Assembly (NCBI GenBank): GCA_019095985.1
Contig: CM032665.1
Span: 41,203,134-41,267,133, forward strand
Direction: 5' to 3'
DNA length: 64,000 bases
DNA from: Streblospio benedicti
Taxonomy: Eukaryota; Annelida; Polychaeta; Spionida; Spionidae
Under the pieces are notes generated by a model, which ran no database searches, was not told where the DNA came from, and worked only from the letters and a program-made list of their open reading frames with translations. Position 1 is the first letter of the stretch. Every line of letters begins with the position of its first letter. The position numbers and the translations under genes were made by a program. Below, piece after piece: positions 47,220 through 59,569 of this stretch.

Positions 47220-48955
47220 GTTTAAACCAACTGCGCCATAAACATGTTATTGGAAACTTTTCGTGTTGGTCTCCTAATGAAATATTCATAAATGCCGACA
47301 AAAAGACTCAATACAAGCAGAAAACTTGTCACAATGTGCCCTTTATGAAAAATAGATAACTGTCACCGAATACATATGACGCAATTCTATTTATCGCTTT
47401 TACATTTGCACACAACAACATAACTCTCTTTTGTTAAATTGAGTTAAAATGGCCTTATTTCCCACACAATTCATTTCCGGCCTTTTCTCCACAACCTTTA
47501 TATAGCAACCTTTCCCTCAAAACCATTTCTTGATACCCACAACCATTCTGTAAGTTGACCATTTCAATCCAAACCCATTTAACTTCATCATTAGATTTCC
47601 CCAAATATCTTAAAGATTATATTTCATTAGAGCATAGTTTCATCTAGCACTTTGAATTATATGGTAACCGATAAATCCTGTTCCATAGATCATTTGACAT
47701 ATGAGAACCAGACGATATAAAAAAGGTGCCATTTAAGATGAGACAAAAATCTCTTTTAGCATACTTAGTAGGTCAGTGACGCGCAGCCCACTTAAAGGGT
47801 CTGCCAGTGTAGGTTCCATGTAAGGTAACGCCGTCAGTTAGGATTAGAGCTTCCCACCTTGTCACACGTAAGTAGGATGGCCTTGTTTTTAGAGATGCTG
47901 TACATTTTGTTATGCTCCGCAAAAGTGGAACATTGTTCTCTATTTTCTTGACCCCCCTCCCCACAATGTGAAAATATCAGATGTGTTTGCAGCCATATTA
48001 AAAGGAAGTCCTAGAACACAATGAGACGCTTAAGTTTGTAATACCCTTCGCTGGTTTCCTCCAGGGGTGTCAGGGGTAGAAGGTTTATATATATTTCTAC
48101 TACATGTAATATTTGACAGTTGTATCACAACAGATTACTGAACAAATATTACAGGAATTGCAATTTTATTCAATATATTATCGATTGTATTAATAATAAT
48201 TGATTGTGATTTTGATTCGTTCTATCTCTATAACTATGCAGTGAGTGAAGAATGCATAGTATTGCTTTTTGCCTAATGTGACAGAAGTGTGAGGATATAT
48301 TCAAATATATACAACTCAGAAAATATCTACAGAGAGCTTGCAGATGCATTCTTCTTGCAGTAAAGTAACCAGTGTAGTCAAGTTGTCGAAATTACTTTCA
48401 AAGCACAGCTTGTAACGGATTGCATTTGCAAATAGATCTAAATCAGTAAGATTTATTTAAAACAACGCATTATTTGATTTGCATGCTAGAAATGAGCATA
48501 TATCTGCTTAAAATGAACACATCTATTTTTCAATGAATTATATGATAATATTGAAGATTGTCCATTTATAATGGCTTATTCTATGTGCGTGCTTCCGTGG
48601 CCAAATTTATAGGGAGTTGGAATGGTGACCAGAAGGTTGTGGATTCGATTCCCGGCTGGTTATGATGGTAGTTGTTGAGCAAACGTACCCCTAATAGGTT
48701 GCACAATCAAATATGGCTTGCCTCTTATATATACAGAACTGCCAGTTTTCACCAGTATATTTCACGTTGCATTTGATACACGTCCCTTCATACACAACAT
48801 TCTCTCTGTTGCAGTTGCCTTTTGAACACTTGTATGTGAAAAAAAATACAGTCAGTTATTTGACATGTGTCGGGTCCTTTAACCCAGGGAGCAGATTAAA
48901 GCGTTTGTCTCACACCCGAGACGAAAAAGCGTCTGCGGACACAGAGGCAAAATAC
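47220..48955 (+). repeat. Duplicated block Y2 (matches 25446-27120)
   Basis: About 95 percent identical to Y1, with the unoccupied GTTTAAAC site at its left edge. It has about 40 bp around 48785-48825 not present in Y1 and carries the same SINE at 48612-48697. It joins the lectin unit at about 48956 with loss of the Y1-to-A spacer and the first 300 bp of the unit. Confidence 0.88.
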
Positions 48956-51212
48956 ATGAATACATAAGACATCCAATAGGAATAGCATTACGGTGAAATG
49001 TTCAACCATATTTGATCCTTAAATTGTACAATGAACATCCAACAATGACGGTTCTACTGTAATCAGTCTAATATACTAAGGACGTAATTGTAAATATTAG
49101 CATGACTACACTCCTAATCGAGGCTTTGTTAGTGTGGGTGCATTTTTTATGCAGCCTCCCGTTGGCAGACGGCGCTGTGTGCTTATTCCACCATGAGTAA
49201 CCTGCCTTCACGCCATGGAACCGAAAGTGCAATATGTTGGACATTTCACCCTTGGAGTGCAGATTTTAGTTTGAAAACAAAACAAAATCATTGGACTAGA
49301 ATTTGTATTGGATGTTTGAGGACCACAGTTACGTATGTGCCACGTGATCCTCACGTGGAGTAATACTTCCGTATTCGCTGTGTGCTACTTCTGAAAAGAG
49401 AAAAACAACAACTCAGTTGCAACATACGTGTAGTGACCTACATTTTGGAGGAAAAAAACAGTGATTCCTTGTAGCATTTTACTGCGGCAAGTTATCAGAC
49501 CGGATACTAAAACTTAAAGCAAAATCAAATCTGTTTAGAGGAGTAACACGTGTCGTCAGTAGGCATGATCGCAGAGGGTTTTATCATCATTGCTGTGATG
49601 GAGGCAGCGGCGGCCGAGGGTTCAGGTACGCATGGAGCTGGCTTTGTGTTGCTCATATTGTACTCTTGGCCCGAGACTCTTTGTGTGTTTGAAAAGAACT
49701 GTGACTTGGCCAGAAATCTCATAAGAGTGCAGCATTAAGCAGGGGCACATTCCACCGCAAGGTGGGTCTACAACCAGTGTACAACCGAAAACCCATGGAA
49801 ATTGTAACAATCCTTTAGTGTGCAGTGCGGCAAACGTACGTTTTTGTAAGGCAGCACGGTGGCCGCCCTATGTCATGGTCTGACTGTTAGAAGGCAATTC
49901 AGTTAAACGCAGATGATTTACCCACACGTTGTCGGCACAGACACAGTACTGGGGCCGTGGTTCCCTGTATCACAAACGTGCAGGTCCCGTACTTTTGTAT
50001 TCACACGGTGCCTGGCATGTAAGTTATGCTCAAGTACATCGCACGTCCTATGTATGTTGATCTCACAGCCACTTCAATAAAAAAAACACTCCCTGTCGCG
50101 ACGCACTTATAACACACTTAGCCCGTGCGAATGTGCCCACAACTGTACTTTTGTCACTGCATGCCGAAAACGGCAGACCTCAAGAAGCATTGCGGCAACC
50201 ACGGCTGCGAAGTGGAATGTGCCCCTACCTCGCTTTACTGCGCAACATACATGCATCACAACTTGATAATGCGCAAAACATAGAAATCACCATATGTATT
50301 ATGCTGATACTTTAGTTTTACAGAACTTTTACTAATTGCATCATAAACTAGCTGTCAATAATTATTTGTTATCTTATTTGTTATCGTATCAATATTTTAC
50401 GCATAATTGTCTTTCCTTACCACATTTGACTTCTAATATATAAAATTTAAGATTTATTTTGTTGCACATCAAAATGAATTTTATATAAAGTTGAGAATCC
50501 TTTGATATCTTCTCAATAGTTACGCATGTGAGATGTTGACATATGCCAGTCTCCTTGTTTAAGCTACCGTCTATGTCGCCGGTGACGAGGAATACAGTTG
50601 CCGGTGACAGAATTTACACAGGTGACACGTTTGGCCTTCCAATGGGCCAGTGGAAATAAATGACACCGTCCCCAGCGATGATGTGAAAGATGTCTACCAC
50701 TTGGGTGATATCACATTTTGAAAAAAATGTTGTTATTATCTAATAGTTTTTGGGCTTACTTTCTGAGATTTGTGAACGATCCCTTAAAAACAAGTCTATT
50801 GTCTAAGCTAGCTGTCTGTATCCGCAGTGCTGGGCTCCAAGTTCTTCCCCTCGTGCGTGCCGCGTGACGCGAGTGGCGGAGACCCGTACGTGACTCACGA
50901 TGTGCGCAGCAAGATCAAATGTCACATGATGTGCGAGCGCGACGCCACCTGCCAAGTCGCCAGGTGGGAATAACGTGCCAGTGATGTGGCTACTGAGCAG
51001 CCTGAAGTTATATAAAGTGCTTAATTATTAGGAGGCTTATATACAGTGCCTTGCTTTACATATTGTAATGATTGTTTAAGAAAGTTAAAATTTTGTAGTA
51101 CGTGGGACGATTTGGCAAGCACAATCCTATTATTGAAATATAAATGGTGTCGATTCAGTTGAAAGTTGTCAAAAGTAGAGAGTGTTCAGGAATATTTCCT
51201 GGGTGATTCCTT
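48956..51212 (+). CDS. Lectin unit C, 5' part only (signal peptide and first PAN exon)
   Basis: Exon 1 (49565-49625, MIAEGFIIIAVMEAAAAEGS then donor GTACGC) and exon 2 (50828-50963, 136 nt) are both open, in phase and properly bordered. Exon 2 encodes VLGSKFFPSCVPRDASGGDP and IKCHMMCERDATCQVA, with several amino-acid differences from unit B (S to A, N to D, VE to IK, V to M). Exon 1 differs at about 9 of 20 residues, much more than the surrounding introns. The match to unit B stops at about 51212, before the exon-3 acceptor and 28 bp before the scaffold gap. Exons 3-5 could be lost or hidden, so this is a partial gene of unknown status. Confidence 0.7.
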
Positions 51213-51239
51213 TAGAAAGGAAATGATTATCTTATTTCT

Positions 51240-51339
51240 NNNNNNNNNNNNNNNNNNNNNNNNNNNNNNNNNNNNNNNNNNNNNNNNNNNNNNNNNNNNN
51301 NNNNNNNNNNNNNNNNNNNNNNNNNNNNNNNNNNNNNNN
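51240..51339. other. Scaffold gap (100 N)
   Basis: One hundred N just past the point where lectin unit C loses its match to unit B. The missing lectin exons may lie in it. Confidence 0.99.
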
Positions 51340-52905
51340 ATGATCATTGCCAATAGCTGGACGCTTATCTTCCTCATTATCAATAAAAACCTGTTCTTTG
51401 AAAACCACAACAAACGTCACAAACATTGTAAAATACACTTGTATCACATGTTCTCTGGTGGGGTTCGAATCCATTATATTTATTTAATTAGAAATAACTT
51501 ATTTAATGAAAAACAGACATGTCTGGTAACCCGGCTCTTTTAGAGGCCCAGCGTACTCAGGTTTTATTCTTCTTTTGTATAAGTAAGTTTTTACATTCTT
51601 TCTTCTTTCTTTTCCTTTTTTTCTTTTTTGATATGTTCTGATGCGTGCCATTAGATCCATGATCGATTAAAAATAAGTTGTTCGTTCTAGGTAGATCTTC
51701 ATGAGGTAGAGATTAGAAATCAATCTGCTGGTATCTGTTTGGTAGCATTCACATTAGCTGTCTCTAGGAAGCAATCTATTTTTTTTTATCCAGTCTGGTC
51801 AAAACAAAAAATAAATAAAATCAAAGATATTTGGTATGTTCAAAATAAAACGTTTCCAAGCTTCCCTAAAAAGAAATAAAATCAATATTGAAAGAAAACT
51901 GCCGAAACACGGCAGCAGAATATGCAAAAAATAAAGAAATTAATCCCAACAAGTTGGTTAAATGTTCTTAGAGGAATGTTAACTTCTGGATATATCCAAC
52001 TGTCTCATTCATAACAGACAGTTGATCCATAGATCATAGAAAAATGAAAAAATAAATGGTAAGAAGTCAATTTTCTCAAAATTAAAGCATAAAGATATTT
52101 AGTCTAAACTTAAGCTTTTTTATATCCAGTCAAAGGCTGTAAATTGTGAGGAGTTTAAAATGGAATTCTGTTTTTTCCAGGAATTAACTCATAAAGAAAT
52201 ATTCACCAACTTGATGGAAGTGAAAGATTCATGTAGTAACAAAGTTCAACATACAGTATAATTTTCATACATAATATAAGGGCTATTTTTAGTGTACTCG
52301 ATTAAAGCTCATGAATATGTCAGATGGACTATGGTATACTTTGTACCCGGCTCTTTTGACGAAACTATTGTTCACATTTTTTAAAATCCAAAAATTTTTA
52401 TAATATTCTTCTTTCTTTACAACAGCTTTTTTTTTAAAATATTCAATCTTGATGTAGAAATAGATGAGAACACTTTAATGTTTGGGTTTAATTATGATGA
52501 AAGAATATAAGAATCTGCCGTTAATTGATTATTTTAAGTACTTTATTCTATTTATGGAAAATAAAACAGTGTTAAATATGGAAGAAGAACCATAGTAAAT
52601 CTGTAACAAATATTTTTAATGAATTATTAAATGTTTCAAATATGAAATATCATACAGTATGAAACTAAAAGGGAATTGGTGAAAGTATAACAAGAAAAGG
52701 TAAAACTATAATCAACACTGATTTTAAATAATCCATTTTTGCCAGCTTTTCCTCTTGATATTGAAGTCATAATGATGTATATTTCTTTTCCTTTTTTATT
52801 TTTTGTATATTTCAATTGTAAACTATAGTCTGTGGATTAAAAATAATTTTAACTCATTTTATGAAATAAATGAAGTGAATACACTTCAAAATAAATCAAT
52901 CTGCT
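51340..52905. other. AT-rich region with a retroelement-derived fragment
   Basis: No gene. About 51505-51730 shares CAGACA-GTCTGGTA, GGCTCTTTTAGAGGCCCAGC, GTACTCAG and the TGATGCGTGCCATTAGATCC to GAAATCAATCTGC block with the noncoding parts of the gypsy fossils at 53080-53290 and 57000-57500. It is a detached piece of the same family. Confidence 0.55.
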
Positions 52906-54812
52906 GTCTATCAGGTCAAGTTAGAGAAGACTTTTATTGTCCAAATTAGTGTAAAAATGTAAACGTATTTGAAAGCCATGTTAAATGTTTTAGCATAATA
53001 TAAAAGTCTTACTGTGGCTCTCTTTCTTCGAGGCCCAGTGTACTCTTTGAAACAATACATTGAACCTATGTGAAACAGACACGTCTGGTATTGTGTGTAA
53101 CCGGCTCTTTTTAGAGGCCCCAGCGTAATCCAGGTTTTGCCAGCTTTTTCTTTTTGCAAGTAAGTTTTTAAATTCTTTTCTTCTTTCTTTTCATTTTTCT
53201 TTTTTGATATTTTCTGATGCCTGCGATTTGACCCATGATGGATTAAAAATAAGTTATTTGTTCTAAGTAGATCTACACGAGGTAGATATTAGAATTAATC
53301 GATCAAATATTGTGTCGCACGTAAGCACAGAAAAAAACGTACAAACATACAAACAGATAATTATAGTGTAAAGATACATTCCAGCCCCTTACAACTTACC
53401 ACTTGACATGATTCCTGTCTAAAACATACACGGTAAAACTTATATACACATATTTTTACTAAAATACAGGATTTTTAGATTAAAATTGTTGTGTTACATA
53501 GAATAACGAGTCTATGTATTTTTAATATTTATTGGTAACTTGTGATATAGTTGTAACAGGTCTAGACAAAGAAACAGGAAGTGATGTGTACATGAAAACA
53601 CCGTCAGGAATGCAGTACAATTTACATAGTATAACGCGAGGAATATATTTCAGTATACAACATCTCCTTTTGGTAACAAGTAATGTGAAGAGTATGAAGA
53701 GTAACGACGACCATTATCTGGAGATGTTATGAAATTAAATGATGAAACACTAGTTTACAATATTACTGACATTACATTACATGAGAAATATGAATCCTGA
53801 GTAGTAATTGAACACAAATAATAATAATAACACAGTCAATTGACATTTGTCTTTAACATTCAATTGGTTGATTTGAATTTAACAGATACAAGCTCAACAT
53901 TAGTCTTTAATATTCCATTGGTTGATTAAACACTCGTTTTGTATATTGTACCAAACTACTTTTCTTCAATCAAACGCACTGGGGCTCTAACAGATCTTCC
54001 AAATCTAGTTACATATTACTTGGAACATTTGATCCACAATCATTAGTATCCTTGTTTGGTACAACACTTGGCAAAACACTGACATCACTAGATGGCAACA
54101 TATTTAAATCAGATCTATTTCTTCTAAACACACCAGTGTCAGTGCTAACTTTAAAAGACCATTCATGAACTTTACTTTCCACTACACCTTTCTCATTTCT
54201 GTCAGAATAATACTTCCTGACCACGTTCCATAGGAGGGAAGGGAACGCACAACATGTCTCCTATTGAAATCAGCTGCAGTTTGCTGTCTCTTAGAATCCT
54301 CACTTTGACGTAGCTTGTCTATGTCTATGGATTTCTGTTGCAAAGTAACTGGCAAGGTAGGTATGGTATTTGTAGCCTACGTCCCATCAACATTTCAGAG
54401 GGACTGAAACCATTTGCTAGTGGAGTGCTTCTATAAGCTAACAGAGCAAGATATAGATCTTCAGCCCAATCCAACGTATCCAATGATGCACCACATTTCG
54501 CTTTGTTATGTGTTCGGCTGGGAACAAAAAGAATTGTTCCTCCTCATTCTGGTCATTCTGGTCATTATTTTCTTCACTTTGTATGTTATTCTTTCGCCTT
54601 AATTGTAGAGTTTCTAACTGTCCTGACTAATCGTTCTGCTTCACCATTACCAGATGCATGCGTAGGACTGCTAGTAATATGATCAAACCCATAGATACGA
54701 GAGAATTTACTGAATTCTTGACTTGTATATTGAGGACCATTATCGCTAACCACCGTAACTGGTATTCCAAGTCGAGCGAATATTGATTTCATGTGATTAA
54801 TTACAGCTGGAG
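52906..54812 (-). mobile_element. Ty3/gypsy LTR retrotransposon fossil, copy 1
   Basis: The minus strand carries the C-terminal half of a retroviral-type integrase of the Ty3/gypsy group (VVSDNGPQYTSQEF core word, then a GNGEAERLVRTVRN helix). It continues toward 54000 with the post-integrase tail. The noncoding 3' portion (about 52906-53950) is shared with copy 2 and with scattered pieces at 51.5 and 63.7 kb, so it probably includes LTR sequence. The left part of pol, gag and a 5' LTR are not seen. The fossil is broken, with several interruptions. It is close to copy 2 in sequence, so both are fairly young or one is a duplicate of the other. Confidence 0.8.
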
Positions 54813-54968
54813 CCGCGTCTTGCCGAGCTGAGTGCGGACCACGCCATGTGACGGCAGATGTCCATCAGGGGCAGCGGCTCGGGATTGAGTCCTCCAATGT
54901 AGGTCATGGTGATCTCGCAGTGTCCCCACACGGCCGACACGATGGGGTAAAGCTTCTTGCCCTTGAGC
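54812..54968 (-). CDS. SPSB1/4-like: Exon of a SPRY-domain SOCS-box protein (SPSB/gustavus-like), truncated
   Basis: On the minus strand, after acceptor TATAAG (exon from 54968, phase as in vertebrate SPSB genes), a GC-rich frame reads [20 protein letters not shown], then [20 protein letters not shown]. This is the end of the SPRY domain and the start of the SOCS box of SPSB1/SPSB4, E3 ubiquitin-ligase adaptors. Similarity is clear to about 54848 and weak to about 54812, where retroelement sequence begins. The rest of the SOCS box, including the usual LPLP...YLLYQ end, is missing. No upstream SPSB exon is recognised in the window. It could be an exon cut by an insertion, a captured exon, or an assembly join. 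Confidence 0.75.
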
Positions 54969-55347
54969 CTTATACTGAGCTTTTATACAAGGGGTTTCAG
55001 TTTATTTATCCTTTATGTTTTTATATCGGCTCTCAGTGGTTTTTAATTTTCACTTCAATGTCACACCATTTTAAATGCTATTTTGTAATTTCTTGCTTCT
55101 ATATCCAAACTGTAGTTGCTGACATTGTAGTTGTGCTTGTTCTTCCTGCTTCTGCCCTGTGACAGTGGTAATGGGTGCTAATTCTTGGCCTTGCAAAATT
55201 GTTCTATTGTAAGAAACCAATTTCTTGCCTCGTACTTCTTTGTAAAGATGTAAAAATATATTTAGTATACTCCTTTGTAAAGATGGAAAAATATATTTAA
55301 TAAAGATGGAAAAAATATATTGGGTTACCCAAGACAAAACTATAAAA
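54969..55347. other. Spacer upstream of the SPSB-like exon
   Basis: AT-rich. If the exon is real this would be intron. It has a short tandem duplication near 55235-55320 built on TTTGTAAAGATG-AAAAATATATTTA and no coding sequence. Confidence 0.4.
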
Positions 55348-55545
55348 CGAAGTAGGTAGGCTATGAACTCAACTCAGAATTCAGCATGATTTTCAGCACG
55401 ATTTTCAGCAAAATGCCGGATGACCCGTGGAACGGGTGACCCCGAACGAATGGCGTGCATCACGTTCAGATAACTCCACGTCACACGTGCGTTGATAAAC
55501 GTGGTGGTTGCACCTACTGTACTCAATTATGGATAACGTAACACT
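55348..55545 (+). repeat. Dispersed repeat paired with 12945-13130
   Basis: Shares TAGGCTATGAACTCAACTCA, GAATTCAGC, a GAACGAATG block, GTTGATAAACGT and TTGCACCTACTGTACTCAAT in the same orientation. Confidence 0.65.
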
Positions 55546-56344
55546 TTCATATAAGCTACGGATAAGTAATTACACGAATAAAAACAATGATGCTTCTATT
55601 TCTCAAAGTTTAAATAGAAATGTCAAGGTACATTTAACAGTTTAATGAGGATACTAGCTGTCATTATCCCACTGAACGTTGCCACTTGAAATCCCGTGGT
55701 CTGTCTGCGAATGTATGTTTATCAACACGGGAATAGTTCAATGTTTAAGGTTGTGGAGCTTATAAAACTGCGTAATTATTCATACACATATGTAAAATTT
55801 ACTACTGAAACCGATTTCATACATAATAGATGATTACTTACATTTCTGAGTGAAAACGTTTAAAAAATTGGTTGTTTATTGTCGGGATCGGCAAAATATC
55901 TGCGTAGTTGACACCATCATTTATTCGTTTTCAAAGAAACACACGATATACGGAGCCTATGCAGCTTTCATAAGACTGCTGTCAAACACCTTTTATGTGA
56001 TCCGCCATTTGAATTGTCATCAAATATCCATTTTAGAAGACACAAACCAAAATATCTGTCCGTTTGCCGTGTGTGCATCATTGTACAATTTTGATACTAA
56101 ATATGAGCTTATGAGGCTGGATTTTGCGGCCTATGTTCCTCTGCTGGTATTCCCATAGTGACTAACATTTTATTAAAATCACGAATCATGTCCAGTGAAG
56201 TGAACTTGCGCACGTGGACTTACATCAGCCATCATTAACAGCAATGAAAGTGTGACAGACAGATGTTATATAGCTCTATACTTATTATTCAACTTGTGTT
56301 TCATTTTTTTTCTATTATACAGGAGCGTTTTAAAAAGAAGATGT
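55546..56344. other. Intergenic, one unsupported 102-codon frame
   Basis: The frame at 55850-56158 has a plausible length, but no motif, no splice or start context of note, and no recognisable family. The stretch otherwise holds nothing identifiable. Confidence 0.35.
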
Positions 56345-56580
56345 TAATGGAGACAGCCACTATTGGCTTATAGTGTCTAGAACTATATAGAGTTCTCTCT
56401 ATACTACTTGTGTGCGTCCTCATACCAATATTTTCTTTAAACTTTATGACCATCTTTCGTATTCATTTATCACATTCATTATCATAATAAAGAATCATTC
56501 ATAATAATTCTTTTTCCTTAAATTTTCTGCACGTGAACAAGACATAATATGAGGGGTTTGGGTCTTAAGCAACTTTAAGG
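56345..56580 (+). repeat. Dispersed repeat, plus copy
   Basis: The partner of 35790-35995 in opposite orientation, ending CATAATATGAGGGGTTTGGG then TCTTAAGCA. The same end occurs at about 14452-14478. Confidence 0.75.
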
Positions 56581-56999
56581 CAGTGTGAGTGATTAAGCCG
56601 TGAAAACTGGAGATGAGGCTCCCTCTGTTTGAGATTGTCCCTTAGTTATGATTTTTATTTATTTCATCATACTGTTACGTTTACTTTGTATTTATTGTAA
56701 ACTGATACTAAGATTTATGAATATACTCACATTTTTGCAGCGACATGCTCCAATAAAAAGGGTTTCAAAATTAAATGTCTGCAGGATCCTTATTTAAGGC
56801 CACATTGTCATTTTTTGAATGAGTTACATACTCCTGTGTTGTGTCTTAACCTTATCCATAAGTCATCCATAATATAACAAGTAGACTGACTGACCCTTTT
56901 GCACCAAAAGAGCTGTTTCCGATGTCAGAATTTCATATGCTACATCCTTCTGGGCGGGCCACTTCACACATAGTTTTTCAATTTTTTCTTTTTTCTTTT

Positions 57000-59040
57000 T
57001 TTTTTTTCTTTTTTGATATGTTCTGATGCGTGCCATTAGATCCATGATCGATTAAAAATAAGTTGTTCGTTCTAGGTAGATCTTCATGAGGTAGAGATTA
57101 GAAATCAATCTGCCGTCTATCAGGTCAAGGTAGAGAAAACTTTATGGTCCAAAATTAGCGTAAAAATGTAAACGATTTGAAGAAAGCCATGTTAAATTTT
57201 TTAGCATAATATAAGAAGTATTACCGTGTGGCTCTTTCTTCGCGGCCCAGTGTACTCTTTGAAACAATATGAACCTATGTGAAACAGACACGTCTGGTAT
57301 TGTGTGCACCGGCTCTTTTTTAGAGGCCCAGCGTACTCCAGTGTTTGCCAGCTTTTCTTCTTTTTTGCAAGTAAGTTTTTAAATTCTTTCTTCTTTCTTT
57401 ACATTTTTTCTTTTTTGATATTTTCTGATGCCTGCAACTTGACCCATGATGGATTAAAAATAAGTTATTTGTTCTAAGTAGATCTACACGAGGTAGATAT
57501 TAGGAATCAATCGATCAAATATTGTGTTGCACGTAAGCACAGAAAGAACGTTTAACATACAAACGTATCTATGATACAGATAATTGTAGTGTAAATGTAG
57601 TCATGTATTCCAAAACTTACCACGGTCTAAAACATACATCTTAAAAAACTTATATACACATATTTTACTAAAATACAGGATTTTAGATTAAAATTGTTGT
57701 GTTGCATAGAATGACGAGTCTATGTATTTTTAATGTTTATTGGTAACTTGTGTTATAGTTGTAACATAGATCTAGAACAAGAAACAGGAAGTGATGTGTA
57801 CATGATAACACCATCAGGAATGCAGTACCATTTACATAGTATAACGCGAGGAATATATTTCAGTATACAACATCTCCTTTTGGTAACAAGTAATGTGAAG
57901 AGTATGAAGAGTAACGACGACCATTATCTGGAGATGTTATGAAATTAAATGATGAAACACTAGTTTACAATATTACTGACATTACATTACATGAGAAATA
58001 TGAATCCTGAGTAGTAATTGAACACAAATAATAATAATAACACAGTCAATTGACATTTGTCTTTAACATTCAATTGGTTGATTTGACTGTAACAGATACA
58101 AGCTCAACATTAGTCTTTAATATTCCATTGGTTGATTAAACACTCTTTTTGTATATTGTACCAAACTACTTTTCTTCAATCAAACGCACTGGGGCTCTAA
58201 CAGATCTTCCAAATCTAGTTACATATTACTTGGAACATTTGATCCACAATCATTAGTATCCTTGTTTGGTACAACACTTGGCAAAACACTGACATCACTA
58301 GATGGCAGCATATTTAAATCAGATCTATTTCTTCTAAACACACCAGTGTCAGTGCTAACTTTAAAAGACCGTTCATGAACTTTACTTTCCACTACACCTT
58401 TCTCATTTCTGTGAGGAACAAATACTTCCTGACCACGTTCCATAGGAGGAAGGGAACGCACAACATGTCTCCTATTGAAATCAGCTGCAGTTTGCTGTCT
58501 CTTAGAATCCTCACTTTGACGTAGCTTGTCTATGTCTATGGATTTCTGTTGCAAAGTAACTGGCAAGGTAGGTATGGTATTTCGTAGCCTACGTCTCATC
58601 AACATTTCAGAGGGACTGAAGCCATTTGCTAGTGGAGTGCTTCTATAAGCTAACAGAGCAAGATATAGATCTTCAGCCTTATCCAACGTATCCCATAATG
58701 CACCACATTTCGATTTGTTCGCGGTGTTCGGCTGGGAACAAAGAATTGTTCCTCCTCATTCTGGTCATTCTGGTCATTCTGGTCATTATTTTCTTCACTT
58801 TGTATGTTATTCTTTCGCCTTAATTCGTAGAGTTTCTAACTGTCCTGACGGATCGTTCTGCTTCACCATTACCGGATGCATGCGTAGGACTGCTAGTAAT
58901 ATGATCAAACCCATAGATACGAGAGAATTTACTGAATTCTTGACTTGTATATTGAGGACCGTTATCGCTAACCACCGTAACGGGTATTCCAAGTCGAGCG
59001 AATATTGATTTCATGTGATTAATTACAGTTGAACTATGCA
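57000..59040 (-). mobile_element. Ty3/gypsy LTR retrotransposon fossil, copy 2
   Basis: Same family and orientation as 52906-54812 and closely similar along its length. The minus strand has the integrase core word VVSDNGPQYTSQEF, the GNGEAER helix and a long open tail (58219-58686) with LYLALLAYRSTPLANGFSPS and EMLMRRRLR, the usual gypsy post-core region. The noncoding part begins with a second, diverged copy of the TGATGCGTGCC / TGATGCCTGC block. The 5' half is missing and the fossil is broken in a few places. Confidence 0.8.
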
Positions 59041-59560
59041 TGTCCTTGAGTTGAGCGAGTTCAATGCGTCTTCTCTAACACTCCTATTTTATCTGTTTTC
59101 AATTTGATTGGAAACAACTCTTTTCACTGACTTGTGTAAAGTCACACATTCACTAAGTCCAAACGAATTCTGTTTTTATTCCCCTTGCGTGGCATGCCAC
59201 GCAAACAGCCAATACCTCTCCCCACGCGCGATCTTATTAACAAATTTTTTGTCAACACCACATTCTTTTCGTGTTAGTTCATTTACTTGTAGATCGTGGT
59301 AGAACATATCATATGGTTGTGGATTACTGGCACTTGCAGTACATGTAGCTTGTGGTTGGCTTCGCTAGGCTTGGCAACAGTGGGCTGGTTTTACAATACG
59401 TGCAAGTTCAGCATTCTGAACTGAGGAAAAATCTGACTGACCAGTCTGGTGTGCAGAACTTGATGAGTTCTATACATGTACATTTAAGACATTTTTAATT
59501 TACAATACAGCATTTAATATTGAGTTTTGAGTGATACAGATTGTATCAATTCTTTTGTCC
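59041..59560. other. Intergenic, no gene seen
   Basis: Past the retroelement edge the sequence has no supported frame or repeat family. Confidence 0.4.
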
Positions 59561-59569
59561 AATTGAATT

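Larger units (their letters stand above)
42357..47227 (+). repeat. Duplicated block X2 (matches 20323-23190)
   Basis: Collinear with X1 at about 95-97 percent from TTAGAGGACCC to GACACAGTTTAAAC, apart from about 1.9 kb (44650-46530) present only here. It begins exactly at the right end of transposon copy 2 and continues without a break into Y2. Facing SINE relics occur at about 43970-44040 and 44430-44490. Confidence 0.9.

Noticed and set aside
55850-56158. 102-codon plus-strand frame
   Set aside because: Length alone is not convincing in this composition; there is no motif, paralogue or signal.
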